A stretch of DNA of 35,332 nt from JAYEHC01 sp964490635 (lineage in GTDB: Bacteria > Patescibacteriota > Minisyncoccia > JAHIHE01 > JAGLIN01), in the NCBI GenBank assembly GCA_964490635.1, contig CAZBCK010000002.1, positions 1 through 35,332 on the forward strand, in the 5' to 3' direction. The position numbers and the translations under genes were made by a program. A model generated the notes under the pieces. The model ran no database searches, was not told the DNA's origin, and worked only from the letters and a program-made list of their open reading frames with translations. This document shows, piece after piece, positions 15,101-22,050 of this stretch (the stretch's first letter is position 1; every line of letters begins with the position of its first letter).

Positions 15101-15381
15101 TTTAGATGTCCATAGCTTTCAAACACAGTAGGATTTAAAACAAGTCTTTTGAACTTCTTTGTTCCTACTAATTTAACAATATAGACATCAAGAGATTCCA
15201 ATGTTGGAGTTCCGTCAGGATTAGTAGCGTCTGATTTAATCAGATTACCATCCTCAACCGCTGCCAAAGCAATGGCAGGAGTCAGAGCAAACATTGAAAC
15301 ACCTGAAAGCCAAACTACAGTCGTGATCGCTGTCACGGTAGAAATAGCCTTCTTTAATGTTTTTCGTTTAATTAAACTCAT
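12145..15381 (-). CDS. Large secreted acidic protein, candidate S-layer/cell-surface protein
   Basis: A 1078-aa protein with a signal peptide: basic N-terminus MSLIKRKTLKK, hydrophobic core about 12-34, and a likely cleavage after the ALAA near 38-41. The first mature domain (about 64-165) contains VYIVKLVGTKKFKRLVLNP and SYGHLNWEDIQTVSQSVMD, a module I associate with exported proteins of Parcubacteria-type genomes. The remainder is a long series of Asp/Thr/Val/Ser-rich beta-sandwich-like segments without cysteine clusters. That fits an extracellular, calcium-loving or S-layer-like protein. AGGAG lies 13 bases before the ATG. A candidate promoter and a transcribed palindrome lie upstream, and a terminator-like repeat follows the stop. 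ECF sigma and DUF5667 genes are upstream on the same strand. The S-layer role is inferred. Confidence 0.8.
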   Translation of the reverse strand: MSLIKRKTLKKAISTVTAITTVVWLSGVSMFALTPAIALAAVEDGNLIKSDATNPDGTPTLESLDVYIVKLVGTKKFKRLVLNPTVFESYGHLNWEDIQTVSQSVMDEYTTSGLVRVDGDPDEKVYAMTPDGDIGSKSWINLSAEDFLGATGSDADSIYTINSTDGGNYNAVGDITTTTELEAYYSDGTLPEGTSEGSGLTVALSASTPAAGYILVDGTNNTYQLQAPLVKYNMTAEEDTVVESITFKRSGFIADADIDEMYLFVDGEMVDYGPSNTESKMFVFSTPFTIEAGDTAEVEVMVDIDSDDTDGDTVSIGIDSADDITTDGAEVEGSFPINGNTMNIADVDLATVDVTVENENVTNLEIGTKDEQLAEITIDVNINDVVAEKLAFTVVGSLSANDLANFELVDDSDDSVVASVESMTDSKMVVFDDLDLDLEEDNYTFYIKGDIMGGAGRDFKFTGDEVFDFSFVDQEQEVKVPANPDSYQILQDIEAGDFTVELADDSPLGNVADGEDEVVLARYDFTAGGERIKVESLGFQNVDVNTNDVTLENVKLLVDGSQKGSTITTLVDDTDSGFDFGNTFTINLGETAVVEIVADLTHANVTDADEFHIANDGGAGTYVDIQYELLDSNSTDSTTLPDGYSLVPTTVTLDVALSAETPVAQMVAMSDTKEIGRWELEADNGNVDIRDVEFTNSLNDADFLGNINSATLKLYKDDSEIESVTRSVKDSDVWFGNDGDVDGYDGVDNLDWELEAGDIYELALEYTFRAHASGASGAVSGTENTATLNTVTYYDGTSETTDDPVAETAETVELRRSIASLEASDENQDRTLNGSQEEEIMSMTISEESGAYRTYANSIRIDVTSDRTITGTEKLVLRRGNTSGTIVAKLENTAPTNGAYEIDTDEAGDGGDEPGNLLQFTGVHGLSIGDVILVETGNDGDVDDPVVVVRLGKSDGTDADTYALVKKLDGTVPTVYDNTAIVGDVVFLNEATLVVPFLSETLGRISDGSSQTFVMVGNTVSGDWTEDDKLTVKVNATDDLEWWDGSLDGDADTDLEWVDDFFTSTYLEGALIESELEY

Positions 15382-15428
15382 AAATTTCTATAATCTCCTA
15401 AGTTGAAAACGATATTGCTTTCAATAAT

Positions 15429-15501
15429 GTAGAGACGGCGATTTATCGCGTCTCGATTTATCGCGTTTATTGACAGAGACGCGATGAATCGTCGTCTCTA
15501 C
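15429..15501. repeat. Paired GTAGAGAC-type palindromes in inverted orientation (1)
   Basis: A 26-base left unit, GTAGAGACGGCGATTTATCG through CTC, and its complement on the right agree at 24 of 26 positions around a 21-base centre. Each unit is itself a palindrome. The 711-base stretch 15382-16092 has no gene and is almost entirely made of such repeats. Confidence 0.85.
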
Positions 15502-15502
15502 A

Positions 15503-15530
15503 ATTATGTGTGGCAAATCAAATTTTTCAA
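15503..15530 (-). promoter_or_regulatory. Possible promoter of the large surface protein gene
   Basis: Minus-strand TTGAAA (complement of 15525-15530), a 16-nt spacer and CATAAT (complement of 15503-15508), each one base off consensus. The start would be near 15496, so the mRNA leader would begin with the palindrome pair at 15429-15501. Confidence 0.45.
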
Positions 15531-15621
15531 CTTAATATAATTTATTAATTAAGATGTACATATATAATTCAGAATTATATCTTCCGACAAACAGCTTAAC
15601 ACGGATTGGATAAATTGCTTC

Positions 15622-15687
15622 CGTAGAGACGCCGATTTATCGCGTCTCAACGCGTTTACAGAGACGCGATGAATCGTCGTCTCTACC
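15622..15687. repeat. Paired GTAGAGAC-type palindromes in inverted orientation (2)
   Basis: The same arrangement as 15429-15501 with a shorter centre (about 12 bases): GTAGAGACGCCGATTTATCG...GATGAATCGTCGTCTCTAC. Confidence 0.85.
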
Positions 15688-15741
15688 GCAAATTATCAAT
15701 ACCGGTCGACCTGCCAGGCCTTTTCATTCTGCTATTGTTTG

Positions 15742-15805
15742 GTAGAGACGAGGCAATGCTTCGTCTTTATTCTACCAAAGAGACGCGATGAATCGTCGTC
15801 TCTAC
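15742..15805. repeat. Chimeric GTAGAGAC-type palindrome pair (3)
   Basis: The left unit is the GAGGCAATGC variant and the right unit the GCGATGAATCG variant, in inverted orientation. Two palindrome types are combined in one element, as in BIME-like REP composites. Confidence 0.8.
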
Positions 15806-15899
15806 AACAGCAAAATTCAGCTTGCAGTCCGATATAATTCCCTCTAAAGATCAAAATGATAATAAGTAGTAAGTTTACTACTTGATACTTACTTCCTTT

Positions 15900-16066
15900 G
15901 AATTACGAAACTCAAGATTTCACTATCATTGCGAGAAATGGAGTGAAGCGATAGCGAAACGGAATGCCGAAGCAATCCCGTAACTACGCGCGAAGAGTTT
16001 AATCACGGGATTGCTTCGATTGTACCTCCCTCGCAATGACAGTAAGGTTCACGCATTTCGTAATTC
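15900..16066. repeat. 167-bp inverted-repeat element (TCATTGCGAG type)
   Basis: The outermost arms are GAATTACGAAA (15900-15910) and its complement (16056-16066). Inside are TCATTGCGAG (15926-15935) and its complement (16030-16039). Further in, GAAGCAATCCCGT pairs with ACGGGATTGCTTC. It looks like a short non-coding mobile (MITE-like) or hairpin element. A further small palindrome, AAGTAGTAA/TTACTACTT, lies at 15864-15883. Confidence 0.75.
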
Positions 16067-16092
16067 AAGATACTTCGTTAACTCCAGACGCA

Positions 16093-17367
16093 TTATAATT
16101 CCGGATGCGTCTCATCTGCTGAATTTATTTCTAAATCTTCGCCTTCGTCAGAAGCACTTTCAACTTCATCGCCTTCATCGCCGTGGCTTCCATCTTCCGT
16201 TTGCTCATTTCCGGCAGGATCAGGTTCCGGTTCCGAATCTTTCAAATTCACAGTTATATTTACATTTGTGATAGTTTTCATAGCTTCTGACAAATTATCA
16301 CTTTCCAAACTTATTTTTGCCTTTTCAATGTCTTCTTTCGCTTTTTCCGTAGCGGTTTTTGGTTCCGAAGTTAAATCTTCACTGTCTTCTTCGGTATCAT
16401 CATTACTTTCATCCGTAATGTCTGTTAATTCTTCAGTATTATCTGCTTTCTCAGTATTATCATTTTTATTATCACTCTCCACTTCTTCGTTATCTTTCAT
16501 CTTTGCATCATCTTCATTTTCACTGTTTATAATAATTTTTTCCTCTAATTTATCAATTTTTTCTTTTACTTTAGCGGTTATTTCTTCTTTCTCTTCTTCG
16601 TTTTCATCTATTGTTTCCACCATTATAGCCAGAGATTGAAAATTCACTTTTTCGTTTGACTCAGCCACGCTGGCAAACTTCTCCAACAAAACCTCATCTT
16701 TCACAACATCAGGAAGATTTTCTTTTGTTTCAGCCAAGACTTCGGTATATTTTTCTGTTTGCGTGTTTATTACTCTGGCAATTCTTGCTTTTGCGCTATT
16801 ATCCTCTATTTCTGTCAAACCATTTTGCGCGTTATTAACTTTTTTTTCAAAACTTGCCAATAATCGCTCTGTTTTTTTGCTTTGATCGCTGTCAGATGAT
16901 TTTTTGCTTATTTCAGATAACTCTTCCAATCGTTTTCCTGCATGTCCGATTTCAATTTCCGGTCTTTTCTCCTTTGGAGCAACAGCCAGAGTTACATCTT
17001 CACTCGCGATTTTTACTATATATAGAGAATCGCCGGGCAGACTTGATTTTGACGCTTCAACTGTAAAAGCGCCCCCGGAAACCACAAAAACAAGCGCAAA
17101 CATTGAAACTGCCAGCCTTTTTGAGAATAGAGCCGCATAGACGCGATTTATCACATCTCCGCCGTAGAAACGAGGCAATGCCTCGTCTCTACACCTTTTA
17201 GAAAGAAATCTGTCTGCCACTCTATTTTCCTGCTTATTTCTCATCTCTGTCACTTTCCAATCTAAAACAGGCGCTTCGGACAACACCCTTTTCCGCGTCT
17301 CAACAACCCAGCTTTCTTCCGGTTTTATTGATTTTAGCGTATTTAATTTTGAAATAAGATTATTCAT
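16093..17367 (-). CDS. DUF5667 membrane protein, likely partner of the ECF sigma factor
   Basis: A 424-aa protein. A cytoplasmic N-terminal part (1-82) includes KSIKPEESWVVETRKRVL. One membrane helix follows (about 84-103, AVSMFALVFVVSGGAFTV). Then comes a DUF5667 domain starting SSLPGDSLYIVKIASEDVTLAVAP (split 108-131) with AGKRLEELSEI, and a long Glu/Asp/Lys/Ser-rich disordered tail (about 270-424). In many Patescibacteria such proteins sit directly after an ECF sigma factor, as here, and a membrane anti-sigma or sensor role is plausible but unproven. Residues 59-78 (RDEALPRFYGGD region) are encoded by a palindromic repeat inserted in frame just before the membrane helix. The gene is 237 bases downstream of the sigma gene, with a 113-bp inverted repeat between them. 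Confidence 0.8.
   Translation of the reverse strand: MNNLISKLNTLKSIKPEESWVVETRKRVLSEAPVLDWKVTEMRNKQENRVADRFLSKRCRDEALPRFYGGDVINRVYAALFSKRLAVSMFALVFVVSGGAFTVEASKSSLPGDSLYIVKIASEDVTLAVAPKEKRPEIEIGHAGKRLEELSEISKKSSDSDQSKKTERLLASFEKKVNNAQNGLTEIEDNSAKARIARVINTQTEKYTEVLAETKENLPDVVKDEVLLEKFASVAESNEKVNFQSLAIMVETIDENEEEKEEITAKVKEKIDKLEEKIIINSENEDDAKMKDNEEVESDNKNDNTEKADNTEELTDITDESNDDTEEDSEDLTSEPKTATEKAKEDIEKAKISLESDNLSEAMKTITNVNITVNLKDSEPEPDPAGNEQTEDGSHGDEGDEVESASDEGEDLEINSADETHPEL
17136..17193. repeat. GTAGAGAC-type repeat inserted in frame in the DUF5667 gene
   Basis: One unit of the GCGATTTATC variant (17136-17160) and one of the GAGGCAATGCCTC variant (17164-17193), head to head. Read on the minus strand, they encode residues 59-78 of the DUF5667 protein without breaking the frame. 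The same peptide, RDEA(L/M)PR(F/L)Y, appears in the tail of the truncated RAYT. Confidence 0.9.
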
Positions 17368-17425
17368 AGTATTTTGTATGGCAGGATTTATCTGTTTTTA
17401 TAATACTAAATAATATATTTACGAC

Positions 17426-17538
17426 TTACGCGTTTGGAGTGTTAAACGAGCGATAGCAAAGTTTGACCTTAAAAAACAATTAACTTCCGCTTTCAGGTAG
17501 AACTTCGCTATCGCTCGTTTAACACTCCAAACGCGTAA
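17426..17538. repeat. 113-bp element with perfect 32-bp inverted repeats
   Basis: The arms 17426-17457 and 17507-17538 are perfectly complementary over 32 bases (TTACGCGTTTGGAGTGTTAA followed by ACGAGCGATAGC). The loop is 49 nt. A diverged copy in opposite orientation lies at 28857-28989. It sits between the sigma and DUF5667 genes, where it could act as a hairpin attenuator. Confidence 0.9.
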
Positions 17539-17604
17539 ATCCTAATATATTGATGTAATGGAAAGAAGATTCTGAAACAAGTTCAGAATGACAGGAAGAC
17601 AAAC

Positions 17605-18192
17605 CTATTTATCACCACCGCTCTTCATCACCTTCTCCAGCGCTTTCACCCCTCTGTGGAGCTGAACCCGCACAGAACCATTGGACTTCCCTGTTATTTC
17701 AGCTATTTCTTTTATGGACAAATCTTCAACATGCCGCAAAATTATTATTTCGCGATATTCATCCTTAATCTTATTAAGCGCTTTCATCAAACTTTCAACT
17801 TCCTGTTTCGCGCTCACCTCAGCTAAAATATCTTGTTTTTTGTCTTTAATTTTATTTTTTAAAACTTCATCAATTTCAACAGTCGAAACTTGTTTCTTTT
17901 TATAGAAATCTATCACCAGATTTCGCGCAATTTTGTAAAGAAACGAACCCAGTCTGTTTCCCTTGACAATCTCTTTCTCACCTTTTTCTTTTTTCACCCT
18001 AATGTACTTCCAGCACTTCAGGAATACCTCCGAGGTTAAATCCTCCGCTGTTTCCTTTGAACTGGTTTTTAAATATATGAAACGAAAAATCTTTACGACA
18101 TAAAAATCATAAACTTCAGCGAACGCCTCCCGATCTCCTCTTTGCGCTCTTTTCAAAATTAGTTTTTCTTCCAGACTCTTTAATGTCTTCAT
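17605..18192 (-). CDS. ECF-type RNA polymerase sigma factor
   Basis: A 195-aa sigma-70 family protein with only regions 2 and 4. Region 2 (about 14-97) includes AQRGDREAFAEVYDFY, FRFIYLKTSSKETAEDLTSEVF and SFLYKIARNLVIDFYKK. A charged linker follows. Region 4 (about 135-190) includes EYREIIILRHVEDLSIKEIA and SNGSVRVQLHRGVKALEK. It directs RNA polymerase to a specific promoter set, probably envelope-related given its neighbours. The frame extends upstream to 18243, but the ATG at 18192 is preferred. A candidate ECF promoter lies between those two codons, so the longer version could not be translated from it. The transcript would be leaderless. Confidence 0.93.
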   Translation of the reverse strand: MKTLKSLEEKLILKRAQRGDREAFAEVYDFYVVKIFRFIYLKTSSKETAEDLTSEVFLKCWKYIRVKKEKGEKEIVKGNRLGSFLYKIARNLVIDFYKKKQVSTVEIDEVLKNKIKDKKQDILAEVSAKQEVESLMKALNKIKDEYREIIILRHVEDLSIKEIAEITGKSNGSVRVQLHRGVKALEKVMKSGGDK

Positions 18193-18199
18193 ATTATAT

Positions 18200-18225
18200 A
18201 ACGAATGAATTAACAAAGTGTTACA
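18200..18225 (-). promoter_or_regulatory. Candidate autoregulatory ECF promoter
   Basis: On the minus strand, TGTAAC (complement of 18220-18225), a 16-nt spacer and CGTT (complement of 18200-18203). This matches the AAC...CGT pattern of ECF sigma promoters. The expected start is about 7 bases further on, at the ATG (18192). A TATAAT also abuts the ATG but has no -35 at the right distance. Confidence 0.5.
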
Positions 18226-18308
18226 GATGAAATATTTGCACACTCTTTGCGCATATATTTTTTAGTATAAAATTTTCTCATTTTTCCTCCCGCTCATTTT
18301 TTCCTTCC

Positions 18309-18370
18309 GGGTAGGTTCAAGCCCTCGCTTGAACCTGAAATGGCTTGAAAACAAGAGCTTTAATCTACCC
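18309..18370. repeat. Multi-hairpin element between the sigma gene and rpoB
   Basis: An outer pair, GGGTAG (18309-18314) and CTACCC (18365-18370), encloses a perfect 10-bp hairpin (AGGTTCAAGC, CCTC, GCTTGAACCT) and a smaller CTTG-AAAA-CAAG hairpin. The form is that of a three-way junction. It lies upstream of both divergent transcripts (between 18192 and the rpoB promoter), so it is probably a repeat rather than a leader RNA. The rest of 18193-18669 holds promoters and the rpoB leader, and no gene. Confidence 0.55.
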
Positions 18371-18470
18371 TGCATATAATTAACATAAGGAAGTTTTTAA
18401 GCAAACAAAAACCTGCCACTATCAAGTAAAATGATTATAGCATAATAATGTTAAGTATCAAACACCAGAC

Positions 18471-18498
18471 TTGACAAGATTTACTGTAAGTGTATAAT
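18471..18498 (+). promoter_or_regulatory. Consensus promoter of rpoB
   Basis: Perfect TTGACA (18471-18476), a 16-nt spacer and perfect TATAAT (18493-18498). It is flanked by a short inverted repeat, AACACCA (18461-18467) and TGGTGTT (18510-18516). The leader is about 165 nt, with a TGCAG/CTGCA hairpin and a G/T-rich stretch. Confidence 0.8.
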
Positions 18499-18669
18499 TA
18501 GTACATACTTGGTGTTCAAATCAAACTTATGATTTGTAAAAACAATTAGTTGGGTGAATGCAGTTTGTGCCTGCAGTGTTTTGCTGTTTGGTTTTGTTTT
18601 TGTATTCCAAATTTTTGTCTGGAAATATTTTTTTTATTGCCTTTAATAATATTTTAATATTTAGCCAAT

Positions 18670-21600
18670 ATGTCAAAAAAAGAAGCAACAATTTTGAAAC
18701 AGAGAAAATGTTTTAGAAAAATAGACAAAGAAACAGAACCTCCTTATTTGATTAAAATGCAACTGGATTCTTATAAATGGTTCATTAAAAAAGGACTAAA
18801 AGAACTCTTAAACGAAATATCTCCGATCATAAGTTTTAACAAGGAACTAGAGCTGGATTTTACAAATTATTATTTTGACAGTCCAAAATACAGCGAAGAA
18901 ATTTCAAAAAAGAAAAATGTTTCTTATGAAGCTCCGCTCCGATGCAATATCAAACTTACAGACAAAAAAAACAATTCTTTTAAAGAACAAGAAGTTTATT
19001 TCGGTGAGTTGCCTCTTATGACAGATCGTGGAACTTTTATTATCAACGGCGTGGAAAGAGTTGTCGTAAATCAGTTAATCAAATCACCAGGAGTGTTTTT
19101 TAGTATTTCAAACAAAAAAGAAGATAAAACATATTTCGGGGCAAAATTAATTCCAACAAGAGGAGCGTGGCTTGAAGTAGAGACTGAAACAAGTGGCGCT
19201 ATTTTTGTAAAAATAGATAAGAAAAGAAAAGTGGCGGTTACTTCTCTTATTAGAGCATTCGGATATAGCACTGACGAAGAACTGTTGAAATTATTTTCAG
19301 ATGTTGACACGGAAGAAGTTAAATTTATAGAAGAAACTATTAAGAAAGATATTGCTAAATCAAAAGCGGAAGGATTTGTTGAAGTGTACAAAAGAATCAG
19401 ACCCGGTGATCTGGCAACGGCTGATAACGCAAAACAATTGATAGAAGGAATGTTTTTCAAATTTGACAGATATGATCTGGGGAAAGTCGGAAGACATAAA
19501 ATGAACCAGCGCCTTAAAATCAATTTGGAAGATTCCGTTGAGCATAGAATATTCCAGCCGGAAGATCTGGTTTTAACCGTAAAAGAAATAATACGACTTA
19601 ACAACTCATTTAATGCTGTTCCCGATGATATTGATCATCTCGGAAACAGAAGAGTGAGAACCGTCGGAGAAATTGTTCAGGAAAGATTTCGCTTGGGATT
19701 TATGAGAACTGAAAGAAATATAAAAGACAGAATGAGCACTATTGATCCTAACACAATCACTCCGTCGCAGTTTATTAACACAAGACCTCTAATTGCCGTT
19801 ATTAGAGAATTTTTTATGTCCAGTCAGCTTTGCCAATTTATGGACCAAGTAAATCCGCTGGCTGAGCTGGAGCACAAAAGACGGCTTTCGGCGATGGGTC
19901 CCGGCGGACTGACAAGAGAAAGGGCAGGCTTTGAAGTCAGAGATGTACATCGCAGTCACTATGGAAGAATTTGTCCGATTCAAACACCTGAGGGTCCGAA
20001 TATTGGACTGGTTGGTCATCTTGCTCTTTTTAGCAGAATAAATAAATACGGATTTTTGGAAACACCTTACAGAAAGGTTAAGAACGGAAAAATAACAAAT
20101 GAAATAGTATATCTGGACGCGACAGAAGAAGACGAACTGATAATCGCGCATGCCAGTGTTCCGTTTGACAAAAATAGTGGAAAATTTAAAAATAAAAATG
20201 TTCAGGCGAGAATCAAAGGCAAACCGGGAATAATAGAGAACGACAAAGTTGATTATATGGACATTTCTCCGAATCAAGCAATCAGCGTCGCAACCTCGCT
20301 TATCCCCTTTCTTGAACATGACGATGCGCATCGAGCACTGATGGGATCAAATATGCAGAGGCAAGCTGTGTCTTGCATTGTTCCCCAATCACCGGTAGTT
20401 GGCACCGGATTTGAAAAAAGAGCAGCTGTTGATTCGGGTCATGTCATACTTGCCGAAGAAGACGGAAAAGTTATTAAGGTTGACGGGTCATGTATAAAAA
20501 TTAAAGGTACATCTTCAAAAACCACTAGCTATAATCTATATAACTTTATTCGTTCAAACGCGGCAACTTGTATAACACAGCATCCGAAAGTAAAAAAGGG
20601 TCAACTTGTGAAAAAAGGTGATTTGCTTGCGGATGGAGCGGCAACACAGGACGGAGAATTGGCTCTTGGACAAAATTTGCTGGTGGCTTTTGTGTCTTGG
20701 GGCGGAGCTAATTTTGAGGATGCTATCATAATTTCACGAAAAGTTGTTGAAGACGACAGATTTAGTTCAATCCATATTCAAGATTTTTCAATTGATGTCA
20801 GAGACACAAAACTGGGACCGGAAGTTATTACAAGAGATATTCCGAATGTAGGAGAAGAAAAATTAAAAGATCTGGACGGAGAGGGAATTATTCGTATTGG
20901 AGCAGAAGTAAGATCAGGAGATATTCTTGTTGGAAAAATTACGCATAAAGGAGAAAGTGATCTGACTGCGGAAGAAAGATTGTTACGATCAGTGTTTGGC
21001 GAGAAGGCAAGAGATGTTAAAGATACCTCTCTCTATTTACAACACGGGGAACAAGGAAAGGTTGTTGATATTAAAATATTCTCAAGAGAACATGGAGATA
21101 AGCTTCCAAGCGGAGTGATACAGACTATACAAATAAGTATCGCCCAATTGAGAAAAGTGTCAGTTGGAGATAAATTGTCGGGTCGCCATGGAAACAAGGG
21201 TGTTATTTCAACAATACTTCCGATTGAAGATATGCCGCACCTTGAAGATGGAACTCCTGTTGATATTATTTTAAATCCGTTAGGAGTTGCCAGCCGTATG
21301 AACATAGGACAAATTCTTGAAACTCATCTTGGATGGGCGGCAGATAAGCTTGGATATAAAGTGGCATGCCAATCTCTGGTCGGAGCAACAGAAAAACAAA
21401 TAAAAGAAGAACTTAAAAAAGCAGGGCTTCCCGAAAGCGGAAAAGTTCAACTTTATGACGGAAAAACAGGAGATGAATTTGAAAATAAATCCACCGTTGG
21501 AATTGTTTATATAATGAAACTTAACCATCTTATTGAAGATAAAATACATATGCGTTCAATCGGTCCATACTCCCTGATCACTCAACAGCCGCTGGGCGGG

Positions 21601-21891
21601 AAAGCGCAATTCGGCGGACAGAGATTTGGAGAGATGGAAGTTTGGGCGCTGGAAGGATATGGCGCGGCACATACTTTACAAGAAGTTTTAACAATTAAGT
21701 CAGACGATGTCTTGGGAAGATCAAAAGCTTATGAATCAATCATTAAAGGCGAGGCGATTAAAAGTCCGCATGTTCCAGCTTCTTTTCATGTTTTGGTAAA
21801 TGAATTAAAAGCGCTTGGTCTGAATGTTGAACTGACGGAAATAGAAAGAAAGAATAACAAAGAGGAAGATGATGAGGAAGTCAGAGATTAG
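18670..21891 (+). CDS. rpoB: RNA polymerase subunit beta
   Basis: A 1073-aa beta subunit, shorter than E. coli (1342 aa) because lineage-specific insertions are absent. Family landmarks include GELPLMTDRGTFIINGVERV, the rifampicin region SSQLCQFMDQVNPLAELEHK (384-403) with RRLSAMGPGGLTRERAGF, RDVHRSHYGRICPIQTPEGP, and the C-terminal GGKAQFGGQRFGEMEVWALE. The residues most often mutated to rifampicin resistance (E. coli Q513, D516, H526, R529, S531) are all wild type here. Position E. coli S512 is Cys (C388). The acidic tail EEDDEEVRD ends the protein. It is expressed from a consensus promoter with a ~165-nt leader. rpoC does not follow directly; an extra gene intervenes. Confidence 0.98.
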   Translation: MSKKEATILKQRKCFRKIDKETEPPYLIKMQLDSYKWFIKKGLKELLNEISPIISFNKELELDFTNYYFDSPKYSEEISKKKNVSYEAPLRCNIKLTDKKNNSFKEQEVYFGELPLMTDRGTFIINGVERVVVNQLIKSPGVFFSISNKKEDKTYFGAKLIPTRGAWLEVETETSGAIFVKIDKKRKVAVTSLIRAFGYSTDEELLKLFSDVDTEEVKFIEETIKKDIAKSKAEGFVEVYKRIRPGDLATADNAKQLIEGMFFKFDRYDLGKVGRHKMNQRLKINLEDSVEHRIFQPEDLVLTVKEIIRLNNSFNAVPDDIDHLGNRRVRTVGEIVQERFRLGFMRTERNIKDRMSTIDPNTITPSQFINTRPLIAVIREFFMSSQLCQFMDQVNPLAELEHKRRLSAMGPGGLTRERAGFEVRDVHRSHYGRICPIQTPEGPNIGLVGHLALFSRINKYGFLETPYRKVKNGKITNEIVYLDATEEDELIIAHASVPFDKNSGKFKNKNVQARIKGKPGIIENDKVDYMDISPNQAISVATSLIPFLEHDDAHRALMGSNMQRQAVSCIVPQSPVVGTGFEKRAAVDSGHVILAEEDGKVIKVDGSCIKIKGTSSKTTSYNLYNFIRSNAATCITQHPKVKKGQLVKKGDLLADGAATQDGELALGQNLLVAFVSWGGANFEDAIIISRKVVEDDRFSSIHIQDFSIDVRDTKLGPEVITRDIPNVGEEKLKDLDGEGIIRIGAEVRSGDILVGKITHKGESDLTAEERLLRSVFGEKARDVKDTSLYLQHGEQGKVVDIKIFSREHGDKLPSGVIQTIQISIAQLRKVSVGDKLSGRHGNKGVISTILPIEDMPHLEDGTPVDIILNPLGVASRMNIGQILETHLGWAADKLGYKVACQSLVGATEKQIKEELKKAGLPESGKVQLYDGKTGDEFENKSTVGIVYIMKLNHLIEDKIHMRSIGPYSLITQQPLGGKAQFGGQRFGEMEVWALEGYGAAHTLQEVLTIKSDDVLGRSKAYESIIKGEAIKSPHVPASFHVLVNELKALGLNVELTEIERKNNKEEDDEEVRD

Positions 21892-21919
21892 AAATTGGAT
21901 ATTGAGATATTGAATATTT

Positions 21920-21990
21920 GGAGTCCTAACGAAAGTCAGGAAGAAATTTCAATGAAGTTATTTAAAAAAATACTTTATGATATTTTATCC
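21920..21990 (+). repeat. ~71-bp direct repeat, copy 1 (after rpoB)
   Basis: GGAGTCCTAACGAAAGTCAG through TTTTATCC. About 60 of 71 positions match 23267-23337, in the same orientation. The start can form a stem with a GAAA tetraloop (here one mismatch). Confidence 0.8.
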
Positions 21991-22050
21991 GATTTATTAT
22001 TTTTAATCCTCTAAAACAAAAATATACGAAAAGAATCTTTGTTATCCTCA

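Noticed and set aside
15429..15805. Possible CRISPR array from the recurring GTAGAGAC units
   Set aside because: The units are palindrome pairs with irregular spacing (about 75 to 140 bases), not 20-50-bp repeats with regular unique spacers, and no cas gene is present.
16268..16639. Ser/Phe-rich plus-strand frame (123 codons)
   Set aside because: Shadow of the Glu/Asp/Lys-rich tail of the DUF5667 gene on the minus strand.
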